Shown: piece after piece, positions 21,384 to 31,832 of the stretch
Position numbering within the stretch: position 1 is the stretch's first letter
Layout of the letters: each line of letters begins with the position of its first letter
Assembly: GCA_946902875.1 (NCBI GenBank)
Contig: OX336340.1
Coordinates: 15,453,566-15,517,565, forward strand
Origin: Nematopogon swammerdamellus
Lineage: Eukaryota; Arthropoda; Insecta; Lepidoptera; Adelidae
Direction: 5' to 3'
DNA length: 64,000 bases
Notes under the pieces: generated by a model
Told to the model about the DNA's origin: nothing
The model's input: the letters and a program-made list of their open reading frames with translations, nothing else
The model's database searches: none
Position numbers and translations under genes: made by a program

Positions 21384-21531
21384 AGGCCCACTTGCACCAA
21401 CACGAGTTTAGAGTTAAGTAGCGAGTTATGGATTTAAACGCGGTTTAAACGCGGTTCCCACATACAACGGGTGCTAGCTTAACGAGTTAAACTGGTTTAT
21501 AGTTAAATTCGTGTTGGTGCAAGTGGGCCTA
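21384..21531. mobile_element. Foldback MITE (GGCCCACTTGCACC family), copy 2
   Basis: The terminal repeats AGGCCCACTTGCACCAACAC and their complement are intact, flanked by TA on each side (CTAAGGCCC and GGGCCTAG). The interior carries GTTTAAACGCGGTTTAAACG and GCTTAACGAGTTAAACTGG. Confidence 0.88.
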
Positions 21532-21753
21532 GTGCATAATGTCTAATAAAAATTTCCCCACTCGTCTGCCAACTTTCCGGTACTGCTGGTCGTCCCAATT
21601 ATTATTTTTTTACAATTATGAGTAGGTACACAATACTAACAAGGTTGACTGGAAGAAGTTTCATTTTACAATAAGTATGTCTGGTATGCTCAGGAAATTT
21701 AAACATACAATAATTTTCTACTCGAGGTTCGATATGGGTGAGTGAAATCACGT

Positions 21754-21857
<104 letters not shown>

Positions 21858-22968
21858 CAATGCAATCTAAAGTTTACTTATCCGTTGTTTATATGTAAGG
21901 TACAATACATTAAAAGAAATTTATTGGATACCAGTTACTGTAATAGAAATACACAACAAGAAACATAAAGAACAACATGCAAAGGCGAACTTATCGCAAC
22001 GAGCAATTTCTTCCAGTCAACCTTTCTTACTCGCCGATCAAAGAGAAAGGACGCATAAACAAATTATGTTGACTCTTCCGCTACAATTGGATAAACACAG
22101 AATCGGAGACTGAAAAAATGTGTTGTCTCTTTCACCAGCTTTTTAAACAGAAGAGGGTTTTGACCAAGTTTTGACGCAGGTTTTATACAAACAACAACAT
22201 TTTTTTAATTATGCGGAGTAAATAAGCACCGAACACCGGTTCGCCCTAGGTTTTGAACCGGATTTATGTAATACGGCATAATCTTGTTAAATAGTCCTTG
22301 TTTTAGGGTGGTCAACATGTTGGATTTACACATTTGAATTCAGTAGTCCGCGTGCAAAAGTGTCGCCGTACGCCGCCGGGTCGAAGGCGCTTGTGACATC
22401 CAAAAGTAATTCGGTAATTTAATTTCTCATGCATAAAGTATTAGCGACACAATTATTCGTGCTTTTCTTGACAGCGGCCCTTATCAAGGGCATGCACGAT
22501 ATAAGCAATCGTAGGAATTTATAGATTTTAACATAATCGTTGAATATTTATATATTTATCAAACATATTTATTTTCACCTACGAGCATAAATAATTTTTT
22601 TTTTCAAATAAACGCATGCATGAACTGAGACAAAAGAAAAAAAAATCTATTAACTATAAAAATTCCTCCACAAATAAAGCATTCAATATCTGCGGAAACT
22701 GACGAAGGTATGTACAGACAATGTTAAGAGTGTTGTAAAGGATGCATTATTGACTGAATGTAGAGTATTCTGCATTAACTATAAATTCACCTCCTCCTGC
22801 ATAGGGCGATAATTTCCTAATTATAAAATGTGTTAAAATGTAAGGGGAACCGAAGGTTAACTGAGCAGTGTTCGTATGTAATGAACGGTTTAGTAAAGGC
22901 GTGCTCGTGTCTGGCTCACCTCCTCGGCTTTGGGGTGTAGAAATCGAAACGACTCGCGTGGTTAGGTT
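21858..22968. other. Comparatively repeat-poor sequence upstream of a candidate promoter
   Basis: I see none of the window's SINE, MITE or retroelement signatures over this 1.1 kb. The absence of repeats is unusual for this window and is consistent with a conserved regulatory region. No coding motif is visible. Confidence 0.4.
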
Positions 22969-22976
22969 TATATAAG
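22969..22976 (+). promoter_or_regulatory. TATA box TATATAAG, candidate promoter of gene B
   Basis: TATATAAG is followed by GC-richer sequence (GCGGCGGCCGGG) and would place a start site near 23000-23006. This is a good eukaryotic core-promoter layout in a repeat-poor stretch, with a splice-donor-like GTGAGT about 115 bases downstream. It lies about 12.7 kb before the gene B start exon on the same strand. The link to gene B is inferred. Confidence 0.45.
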
Positions 22977-23002
22977 CGGCGGCCGGGATCGATAGTGGCA
23001 GA

Positions 23003-23116
23003 ACGTTGCCGCAGTAGGGCCGCAATGTCGAGCCAGGGCACCTTGCGAAAATATTAGCATACCCATAGCGAGCCCAACGAGCTGTGAGTGATAGTGAGAA
23101 TAGTGGAAGTTTTTGG
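23003..23116 (+). other. Candidate non-coding first exon of gene B
   Basis: The proposed exon runs from the expected start site to the donor TTTTGG|GTGAGT at 23117. It contains no clear ATG-initiated frame reaching the donor. It could splice to the acceptor at 35718-35719 ahead of the start exon. Another transcript, or no transcript at all, remains possible. Confidence 0.35.
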
Positions 23117-24070
23117 GTGAGTTTTTCATTTTGAAAATTAAAAAATGGCAAGTGTTTTAGATAGAACCGTGTAAAATGTTACATTGTTAACATTATATTG
23201 CAAGACAGATAAACGGCAATAATATTTGGAACGGCATAAGTAGCAAAAATAGGCCATATTTAAATATATATTTTGTAGCGTTAAATACTCATGTGTTCGT
23301 GATATGCTTGAAATGTAAATATATCATTGAAGAAGTCGCGTAGACTTGTATATTTCGCGTATACAGAACAATATGTTGGTAACACATGACACACATGACA
23401 CGCACACGCACTGAAACTGAAACCGGAGTTCAAATATTTCCCTTGTTGCATGTTGTAAAATGTTGATAACTTTATAGGTCTGTTGCAATTAACTAATTCA
23501 AAATTAGCAATTTCAACTGTCTGCTATGGTTATGGGAATGAAAACTGCACTTGAAACAGCATTTTGGAAGGGAAATTTCGAATTATACCTAATTTGTAAT
23601 TTCCCCATCCAAAATGCGCAAAAGTACTATCTCTAACCACTCCACACAAAGAACAGCAAAATAGACACAAAGAACTGAATGATAAAACTAACTGATGTAT
23701 GAATTATAGACACATTGTGACAATAATTTGTGCTAATAAAAATAACATATCGCTGGAAAGAACAAAGTGATAGCCGAAAATCACCGATCTTGAAATTACA
23801 ATCTTGAAGAAACTATGCAATTAAACATTTTAGGAACAAAATGAAATCCTTCCAAATTCATTTAAGTGTGTAGTGCATACAATTGGGTTGTATTTCAAAG
23901 TCTTGCTTCTTGCACCGTTTAATAGAGCAAAGATATTCTCGCAGTGGCGAAAAAATAATCAATAAAGAAGGTTATGTTATGTACCCGTACCTGAGCCATA
24001 GTACAAATTTGCGGGTGGCGTGCTCCGGTTCGTAAATTATTGATTACCTTCTTGATTACAAGTGCCTATG
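23117..24070. other. AT-rich unique sequence
   Basis: No repeat or coding motif is recognised. If the candidate first exon is real, this is the start of gene B's first intron. Confidence 0.4.
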
Positions 24071-24394
24071 TTTTTTTTTTTTATGGAAACTGACACGGTT
24101 GGCTACATCACCTACAACATCCGTGATGTCAGCCCATAACACCGGGTGAACTTGGTGCCACGTCAGTGCTTCCCTTCGGTCGTGCCGGCTACACTGAACT
24201 GGACGGAAAACACAAACTATTTACATAGCCGTTTCGACCGACCTTTCATTCAGTGCGGTGGTACCAACCCGGGCGGGTTAAACCCTATCACCTAGTAATA
24301 TAAGAAGAGAGTCATATCCCTTAGTCGCCTTTTACGACATACACGGGGAGAGATGCAGTGGGGCTATTCTTTTAAAGTACCGGCCCCACGCGGT
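24071..24394 (-). mobile_element. SINE, full length, GTGCATGTCGTAAAAGG-type head with body A
   Basis: On the plus strand it starts with a T-run and TATGGAAACTGACACGG, then shows the complete reverse complement of body A. It ends with the second head type (CCCTTAGTCGCCTTTTACGA, GGGAGAGATGCAGTGGGGCT, GTACCGGCCCCACGCGGT). It is an intact example of this head-body combination. Confidence 0.9.
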
Positions 24395-24614
24395 CTGTAT
24401 GCTGTGTGTCTAAAAAATAGAACGAAAATTCTATTTGCATAGCAGTAAGTAATAGAAATACGAAGGAACAAAACGAAAAGACGTACATATCATTGGGAGT
24501 GATTTAATTCATTGAAGATTTAACCTTAGGTAGAGCATTCGTTTATGCAAGGGCAAATAAATAGACATGAAGGATAGAGTTTGAAGGATGAAGAGAGAGA
24601 GAGAGATAGAATTG

Positions 24615-24987
24615 TCGGCCACGGTAGCTCAGTGGTGCGGTCGGTCGACTGTTGTTGAGCAACCCTGAGCGCGGTCAGTACTTGGATGGGTGACCGCTCG
24701 ACCGTTGGAGGCTGACCGTGGTTCGGATTCCACGTAAAACTGTAGGTCCCTTCCTTTCTTACTTTACTAGGTGGTAGGTTTTATCCCGACCGGGTTGGTA
24801 CCACCGCACTGAATGAAACATCGGTCAAAACGGCTATGTAAATAGTTCGTGTTTTCCGCCCAGTTCAGTGTAGCCGACATGGAACGAAGGGAGGCACTGA
24901 CATGGCACCTAGTTCACCCGGTGTTATGGGCTGACATCACGGATGTTGTAGGTGATGTAGACAACCGTATCAGTTTCCATAAAAAAA
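24615..24987 (+). mobile_element. SINE, full length, tRNA/5S-like head with body A
   Basis: The head holds a tRNA A box TAGCTCAGTGG (24625-24635), a 5S-rRNA-like stretch with GTTGAGCAACC and GGTCAGTACTTGGATGGGTG (24654-24697), and a B-box-like GGTTCGGATTCC (24720-24731). Body A follows (GTTTTATCCCGACCGGGTTG, GTCAAAACGGCTATG, GCACTGACATGGCACC), ending in CCATAAAAAAA. The element has no coding capacity and would be moved by a partner retrotransposon. Confidence 0.9.
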
Positions 24988-25216
24988 TAGAGTTGAATTT
25001 TCCATATTATTATGATATTATCCAAAATTATGTATGATATTATCATATATTTACCATATATTTTATTTACTCGTATCATATATTCATATGATCTAGCTAG
25101 GCCGTGTAGCTTTGAATATTGAAATGGTTGTGAGGTTTACAACCTTTATTTATTTATGCAAATTAGGTTACAGTTTGTGACATTTTTCCTGTCATTAGCT
25201 AGGTAAATTATAATAT

Positions 25217-25755
25217 TACTAGCTTTTTCCCGCGGCTTCGCTCGCGTGAAATTTGTATTTGAAAAGAAGAAACTGCGTAAACCCGCTACCGTACCTTTAT
25301 TTCGGCGCTCGGAACAACTCGGTTTGTATGAGAGCCACATCTTAGCGTAGCCGGAACTGAATTTTATTTAGTCTATCCTGTGCCCTGTATAGTAAAATGT
25401 GCTTGGACTAACTTTCGTCGAATTCGGATGATCGGTTTCAGAGTTATGGAGGAACATACATACATACATACAGAAAAGATTTCTAAAAATCGTCAATTTA
25501 GTTTAAGTATATTTTTTATGGATACGCGAGACACTTGGAGCCGTCAGCATGGATTGTTGAGCCGACGACGCGACCCCCAAAAGCATTCGGTTTAGAACGG
25601 GGGCTGCGAATGCCGTGCCGGCGGCGGCGGCGGCGTGCGTGACAGATGCCTTTTTTTTACGCTTCTCTTGAAATATACATAGAGTCTACAAACGTAATAT
25701 CAAATAACTTACTAAATAAATCAAAGTAATCCCTTACAGATTTATTATTAGTATT
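25217..25755 (+). mobile_element. CCCGCGG-type interspersed element with an internal insertion
   Basis: It starts CTAGCTTTTTCCCGCGGCTT and follows the 19912-20250 copy through GAGGAACATACATACATAC. At about 25513-25670 it is interrupted by unrelated sequence that includes a short GGCGGC run. It then ends CTTACAGATTTATTATTAG. Confidence 0.7.
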
Positions 25756-25896
25756 AATTCTGTGCAATAATAATAATGGCAACATAAAATTTATAGCTAT
25801 TGATTAAGTCATCTGTTTCTTTTGCGGACCAATAAAATAATACATGCCCCATAATGGATTGGCGAAAGAAAATGCAATTATTATTTCAAATTAAAA

Positions 25897-26100
25897 GCCA
25901 CCTCTCACCTTGGCACTGTGCTTCCACCGAGCCATGCAGCATGTGGGCCTTCATGCCTTACTTGCTGCCTGATCTGAGTTATCTTGCCCTAATGTGCTGG
26001 TTGGTGTTGTGCTGTAATTTACCAGAATACTTGTAGCACAACACCGATTACTCTGCTTACCCCGATTGCTGGGATATGGCTTGTAGTGTGTATGTGTATA
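25897..26100 (+). mobile_element. SINE-like element, body type B
   Basis: CCACCTCTCACCTTGGCACT, GAGCCATGCAGCATGTGGGC, GTTGTGCTGTAATTTACCAG and CACCGATTACTCTGCTTACC form a body unlike body A. The same body occurs at 26246-26538 (minus), 33642-33885 (plus) and 37256-37510 (minus). Confidence 0.8.
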
Positions 26101-26185
26101 TAAAATTGAAAGAAATTTCGAGCATAGTACTCGTTGATGTCTGCGGTGCTTGTCTGTCACGAACGCCGTGAAATGTTTCATCCAA

Positions 26186-26193
26186 ACATTTTT

Positions 26194-26228
<35 letters not shown>

Positions 26229-26232
26229 TTGG
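26186..26232. repeat. (TTTA)n microsatellite
   Basis: About 11 TTTA/ATTT units sit directly at the 3' end of the minus-oriented body B element that follows. This may be that element's expanded tail. Confidence 0.92.
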
Positions 26233-26245
26233 TACATACAAGGTT

Positions 26246-26538
26246 ACATGCATACACACCACACGCTGTATCCCGACAATTGGGGTAATCAGAGTAATCG
26301 GCGTTGTGACACCGACCACCACGTTAATCAAAGTACAATGACAATTAGAACTATCAAGCAGCAAGTAAGGCACAAAGACCCATCTTTTGCATGACTCGGT
26401 GGAAGGACCGCGCTAAGGTGGCTATCCTGTCGCACTTTAGCACGACATCTTGTCCTTATCCCTTAGTTGCCTTTTACGACATGCACGGAGAAAGATGCAG
26501 TGGGGATATTCTTTTGAAGTACCGGCCCCAAACGGTAC
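26246..26538 (-). mobile_element. SINE-like element, body B with GTGCATGTCGTAAAAGG-type head
   Basis: On the plus strand it reads CTGTATCCCGACAATTGGGG, then GACTCGGTGGAAGGACCGCG, and ends in the same head as the 24071-24394 element (CCCTTAGTTGCCTTTTACGA, GTACCGGCCCCA). The same head is thus fused to a different body. Confidence 0.85.
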
Positions 26539-27890
26539 ACACAAAGTTGACTGAAATAAATTATACGAGTATTATTGTATTTTGACAGTTTTGATACATA
26601 ATATGTCGCTCAGGATATTAAATAACACCACCTAACACAAATAATCGACTGTCTCCAATCCAATAACTTTTAGGTCTGCAAGTTGACCTTGATTGTATAC
26701 AAATCACTTTACGAACTTTGTGACCTTTCCATACAAAAATTGGGGTATTATTTAACACCTACGAAGTGAAGGTATTGGTTGAATAAAATATCTACGTAAC
26801 GCTGGATGGTTCAACCCGGATCTCCCGACAGGTCCTTATTCTTTAGGAGGTTTTTTTATTGTTTAAGGTAACTATTTTAGAATACCTATAGTAGTTTATA
26901 TCTATATATTAGGTGATTTAGTTTAGTTTAGAATTCTGTAAAATGTTTTTGGAGCAAAACGTTTTTGGACCAATTAAGTATTTACATCATTAGAGATGTA
27001 ATTTCACAGATAAATTTCATAAGCTGACCTTTAGACCTCCTTTTCAGACGTACTTAGCAATAGCCGTAGACATTCCCTTGCCCCTGACTGTGTTGTATGT
27101 GGTAGACTCCCATTTTAGCCAACAGTTGGTGATAGTTGGTCAATTGGCCATTTAGCAACCTTGGCTGCATACAGCCAGCAATCTAAAGGGAACTCTCCGA
27201 TATGGCACCTTCTCAAAGGTGTTTGCTGGTCGGAGCATCCTCATATCGTAACATAACATACATACATATACATACATATATATTTCTACAGTCAAACTGG
27301 GTCCATACAAAATATGAGTATTATTCATACAAAATCACCGACTAATTATTCCATCGTAGGACAAGTCCGATTTAAACGCGACCGGAGCCGAAGGCAAAGC
27401 TAGTTTTGAATAATACAATACAGAGATAAATAATTAATGAGGTCGTTGAACTGACCTCAAATCATTGGTAAGCCATTTGGGAAACGTCAAAACGGACGAC
27501 CATATTCGAATGTATACGAGTATTGTGTTTCGCTGCTGGTCGGTAGATCCTTGTACATAATATGTATGTCGTGCATATTAGTATTATTTTTTGTAGTCTA
27601 CGGAATTGAAAAGCAACATGTTTCAACGCTTTAGTTTTTAAAAGAGTAAAAAATGGAACTTCGTCGTTGCTATGTCGTTGACTTCTAATTCTTGGAGAGC
27701 TGAATGTTTAGAAGGCTTTAGGTATTATGGGTAATTAAAACAAACGCAACTAATATGTTAATTTCTGTGAAAGATCCACTAACACCCACTAGTCTATGGC
27801 GTCTCATAGGATACAAGCGAGGATACAAGTTATTAAGTGGTCGTTTTTGCAATAAAACATTAAATTGTGACCAGTTTGAATTTTTAGCAT
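26539..27890. other. Unassigned intergenic or intronic DNA
   Basis: No gene is recognised. The stretch 27720-28063 has overlapping open frames on both strands without motifs. Confidence 0.4.
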
Positions 27891-27904
27891 TCCGTAGCCA
27901 CAGG

Positions 27905-28250
27905 GGCTTTATAAAATCGTCCATGTGTCTGTCTGTCCGTCGGTCAGTCTGTCACACGCGCTCTCCGAGTTCATTACTTCCCGCCGCCGCCGCCGGCGGA
28001 ACTTACCGTTTTTTTAGTTTTTGTTTGCCTTTATATATTATATTTTTATGTATACAGGATTAATATGGACATGTATACAAGAGAAAAAGCGTGATAGTAA
28101 AGTAAATAATAATAATAAGGCAGTCCATTTAGTTCTAAGGGGCGGGGGCCCGAGTGGTCTGGGCAGAAATACGAGTGTTGAGGCAGACAGACGGCGGCGT
28201 AGTCTTAGTAATAGGCTTCCGTACAGGGTACGGAAGCCTGAAAAAGGTAC
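27905..28250. repeat. GGTTCCGTA-family repeat with GACA/GACG runs
   Basis: TCTGTCTGTCCGTCGGTC near 27925, a GCCGCCGCCGCCGGCGG patch near 27980, and GGCAGACAGACGGCGGCGTA with AGTAATAGGCTTCCGTAC near 28180-28225 are parts of the repeat that is fuller at 40670-40995. Confidence 0.6.
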
Positions 28251-28504
28251 CTACTAACTAAGCGCTGCGGTTCCTTCAAACCCTATGGCGGTTCTCTTTC
28301 CGCACATACTATACATTTATAAGGTTTGTTTAGATCACAGAAATCAAAAGTTTAGATAGTTCAAATAATAGAATTTATAATTTTAAATTTAGGAAAGAAT
28401 AAGGTATTTTTAAAATATTTCCAAATAAGATTGGAAATATTTAAGGTTGGTCCAAGATGATTGCATCTAATACACACAGCTTTACATACACACATTTGTT
28501 TATT

Positions 28505-28785
28505 TACAAATCGGCGTGGTGGTGGCGGGCTCAAGTGGCAGTGGGCTGGGCACGTTAGCCGAAGAGACGGATGACCGTTGGAGTAACCGTGTCCTACACT
28601 GGCGGCCGTGGACAGGAAAACGGAGTGTGGGAAGACCACCCGCCAGATGGGACGACGACATCAAGTACGCCGGCGGAAATCAGTGGTTCCGTATCGCTGA
28701 ATGCCGGGAGTACTGGAGGAAAAATGGAGAGGCGTATGTCCAGCAGTGGACGCTTACACGCTGACTGACTGACTGACTGACTGTG
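28505..28785 (+). pseudogene. RTE-type retrotransposon ORF C-terminus with TGAC-repeat tail
   Basis: The plus-strand frame includes RWSNRVLHWRPWTGKRS, VGRPPARWDDD and YWRKNGEAYVQQWTLTR followed by a stop. This matches the C-terminal end of RTE-clade reverse-transcriptase proteins (pattern GHVSRR..RWS..L.WRP..G.RSVGRPPxRW.DD...GEAYVQQW). The stop is followed by CTGACTGACTGACTGACTG, a short-repeat 3' end typical of the clade. It is strongly 5'-truncated. Confidence 0.88.
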
Positions 28786-29588
28786 GTGGTGGCGAATGTA
28801 TTACACTTTACTTTTGGGCGCAAAAGGCAAATTTATTGCACTACGTAATTTCTTCTACTCGACCTTGTACATAATAAACATTGTTTGAGTACCTAATATT
28901 CAGATACAGATTCGGTAAATTATTTTGTCTATAATAGTAGAATAGGTCTTTCTTCACCGTGATATTTCCGACATTGTCCGGTAAAAACCGACATTGCAGG
29001 AATTAAGTACTTATCCAGTATCAGCGTAACTGAGAATAGTGTAATTTATGTCTTTGTAACACAATAGACTAGCAGGCCATGTTGGCCGAAGTAGGACAAG
29101 ATTAGTAGGTTAAGTTCGCATTGAAGTTGGGTGTGGAAACCGACAATACTCGTATGTCTGTGGGCGGACGCTTGAGGGAAACGATGCCACGTCAGGTATT
29201 GTGTTTTCTAGGAGGATAATCAGTTATTTTTTTCAAATAAATATTGATGTATTTCATTTTTCTGTGATGTTTCACACTTCTTGCAGGTTGGTGTTGTTCT
29301 AGATTGTAACGTTGTGTTACTTCATCGGAGTGATGTACGGAGTGATTTAGCCCATCGTATATGAGTAGTTATGTTGAAATTGTCTGTATTGACTTATTAT
29401 TCCTGTCAACTCCTGTTACTCAAAAGCAGTCTTATTTTATTGTTTACCCGGGGTAGCAGATTTCCCGAGAGTATTTCCTTTACCAGCACTGTCTACAGCT
29501 TCCTTCCTTCTTTTATTTGAAATGCCTGGAATTGCAGCTTTTGTGTGCTAAATCTAAAACACTAAACATTTCAATATTCCATTTTTTT
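28786..29588. other. AT-rich non-coding DNA
   Basis: No gene or recognised repeat is present. Confidence 0.4.
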
Positions 29589-29693
29589 ATTTTTTTATGG
29601 ATTCTGACACGGTTGGCTACATTGCCTACTACATCCTTGATGTCAGCCCATAACACCGGGTGAACTAGGTGCCATGTCAGTGCTTCCCTTCAT
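29589..29693 (-). mobile_element. SINE 3' fragment (body A)
   Basis: A T-run with TATGGATTCTGACACGGTTG, GATGTCAGCCCATAACACCG and GTGCCATGTCAGTGCTTCCC is a 5'-truncated minus-strand copy. Confidence 0.85.
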
Positions 29694-30005
29694 TTCATGT
29701 TTTATGGCACCATTGAAGTTGTTTCCTACTGACCGCATCAGCCCAACGTTTCAAGTGAAATTTCGAAATCAACTGCAAGACACGACTTTAAAAATATCAT
29801 CTTTTTAATCAAGTGAAACCTAGTATGGAATAGAAAATCTTTTGTGCGCAACAGAATCATGTTGTAACAGACACAGTCGTGTAATTTGTGTACTGAACAA
29901 TTCAGTTCAATTTGAAGGATTTTTGGACAGTCCTAGCTCCTTTGTGAAATAATTTATAAAAAAAGCAAATCGTATGGATATGTCGGTGGCGGGTACCTAT
30001 ATATC

Positions 30006-30432
30006 ATATTAAATCTATAAGGGATGGTCATGGAGTAAGTTACTTTGTTTTATGAGATATGTATTGCATTTGAAGGCTCTAATAATTAATCTATATGGGG
30101 TAGACACTATGTATGATACTAAAACTAAATTGACAATTTTTAGAAGTCTTTTCTGTAAGTATGTATGTCCCTCCATAACTATTAACTAGTGCAAGCACAT
30201 TTAAGAGGCTAAATAAAATTCAGTTCCGGTTACACTAAGATGTTAGCTCTAATACAAAACGGATTGTTCCTCGCGCTGAAATAAAGGTACGACGGAAGCG
30301 GGCCTCGCCATTTAGTTACTTACTTTCATCGAGAAGGTTTACTGTTTACCTGAACGTAGCTCGGCCTTTTTTCTTACTTTCTTTCTTCTTTTTAAATACC
30401 TAATTCATGCGAGTAAAGCCGCGAGCAAAAGC
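30006..30432 (-). mobile_element. CCCGCGG-type element carrying one minisatellite unit
   Basis: On the plus strand it reads TAAGGGATGGTCATGGAGTA at its 3' end through CAGTTCCGGTTACACTAAG. It then has one unit of the 310-1457 minisatellite (TTAGTTACTTACTTTCATCG, GAACGTAGCTCGGCC) and ends in a decayed CGCGGGC. It shows that the minisatellite unit is an internal part of this element family. Confidence 0.75.
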
Positions 30433-30889
30433 AAACGCCGAGCTCGTTTCCTCTGCACGCGACCGCACATATTATGACTCTGAGTTCCGACTCCACTGAT
30501 CAGCCATTTCACAACGTTATAGTTTTATCGTTTATAATAGGTGCATACATACATATTTAGACCATTTTAGAATGGTGGCCTAAAATACGACCACCGACCG
30601 AGACAAGAGACAGGTAGCTGATAATGAACCGTGTAGAAGAGTAATGAATGAATGACGAAGCATATTGCAGATATAATAGCAAACGGGACTTGCTATCGAT
30701 CAGAATTTATTTAAATGTTTCTCGCCTGGGGCCCGCTATAGGTACCGCACCTCAGACGTGAAAACGGAACTTGATGGTGCGGCCCGTACCGTCTGTCACA
30801 AGGTCAAAACTTTTAAACTGAATAGAATTTTTAATGGAATCGAATATTATAGAGAACTTATAATATTTAGTTTTAATTTATATACTAGA

Positions 30890-30955
30890 GAACTACCTTT
30901 TGTCCGCGGCTTCGCTCGCGGTAAACTCGGTTTGATAACAAATCCGATTTAAACG
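30890..30955 (+). repeat. CCCGCGG-type element, 5' scrap
   Basis: CTTTTGTCCGCGGCTTCGCT with CGGTTTGATAAC is the first part of the family only. The flanks 30433-30889 hold nothing recognised. Confidence 0.6.
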
Positions 30956-31049
30956 CAAATATGATATTATGTAATAAACGATTGCTTCTCTTATATTATC
31001 TCTCTCTTTATCCCTCCCTCTCTTCCCTCTCGTCGTATTATCTAAGATA

Positions 31050-31275
31050 ACGTCGAGAAGGGTCGCCCTAAACGCACGTACTTTGACCAGATCGGGCATG
31101 TGCTCAAAAAGGGGCAAGTGCTTAGTACCCGTAACCAACGAGCATGCATGAAGAACATTATGGTAGTGGAAGAGGCGGCAGAGGTGTGTCAGGATCGTGG
31201 CACGTGGAGATCCGTTGTCTCTGCCTACCCCACCGGGAAACAGGCGTGACGGTATGTATGTATGTATGTAACGTC
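31050..31275 (+). pseudogene. Non-LTR retrotransposon ORF C-terminus (STRNxRACM type)
   Basis: The plus-strand frame runs GRPKRTYFDQIGHVLKKGQ, VLSTRNQRACMKNIMVVEEA, AEVCQDRGTWRSVVSAYPTG and KQA followed by TGA. A (TATG)n tail follows near 31253-31270. The pattern is the C-terminal end of a reverse-transcriptase ORF seen widely in insect genomes (from memory, probably RTE-like). Antisense scraps of the same end lie at about 33465-33540 and 36935-37015 (GTAGGCAGAG, ACGGATCTCCA). Confidence 0.75.
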
Positions 31276-31389
31276 GAAAAGTTATTTTCAAGAATTTTGA
31301 TCTCGCTCGACACATACAATATGTATGTACATGTAAAATACGTTTTCATAACATTCTGTTTTTATTGTAATAAACAAAATAATATGACC

Positions 31390-31441
31390 GTGATGTTGAA
31401 AGCGTCCCTTAAGCGATCGCGATCCACGCTTTCAACATCAC
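31390..31441. repeat. Stem-loop, 16-base perfect arms
   Basis: GTGATGTTGAAAGCGT is followed by a 20-base loop containing GCGATCGCGATC and then the exact reverse complement. It lies in unassigned DNA. Confidence 0.85.
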
Positions 31442-31832
31442 TGCAAAACAATTGTGCCGGTGCCCGGTACAGACGGACAGATGGACTTGCTTTGTGTTAT
31501 AGAGATCACAATACAATACAATATTTTCTAGTAGAAAGAATCGGTCAAGCACGCATCACATACAAGCATAAACTTGACATTAAAATAAAATAATAATAGC
31601 TCGTTTTACGGAAACTGACATGATCCTGTCGTGCCAGGTGCTATAGGCTTCACTTAGGTCGTGTTAGTACGTGTTAGTACCTCGGGCACAGCCACCCAGT
31701 TCGGAAGCAATAAAAAAAAGCAGATCTAACTTTATGTACTCTTGCTCTACTTAGACTATGACAGTTAATCAAATGGCGCGCTTTATATTATTAAACTTTT
31801 GTGATTGAAATAATAAATAACTCTGAATTATA

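Noticed and set aside
22747..23151. 134-codon minus-strand ORF
   Set aside because: No recognisable motif. It overlaps the candidate promoter and GC-richer exon-like stretch, so it is more likely a chance frame.
24654..24697. 5S rRNA gene
   Set aside because: Only the internal segment resembling 5S rRNA is present, inside a SINE head followed by a common SINE body and an A-tail.
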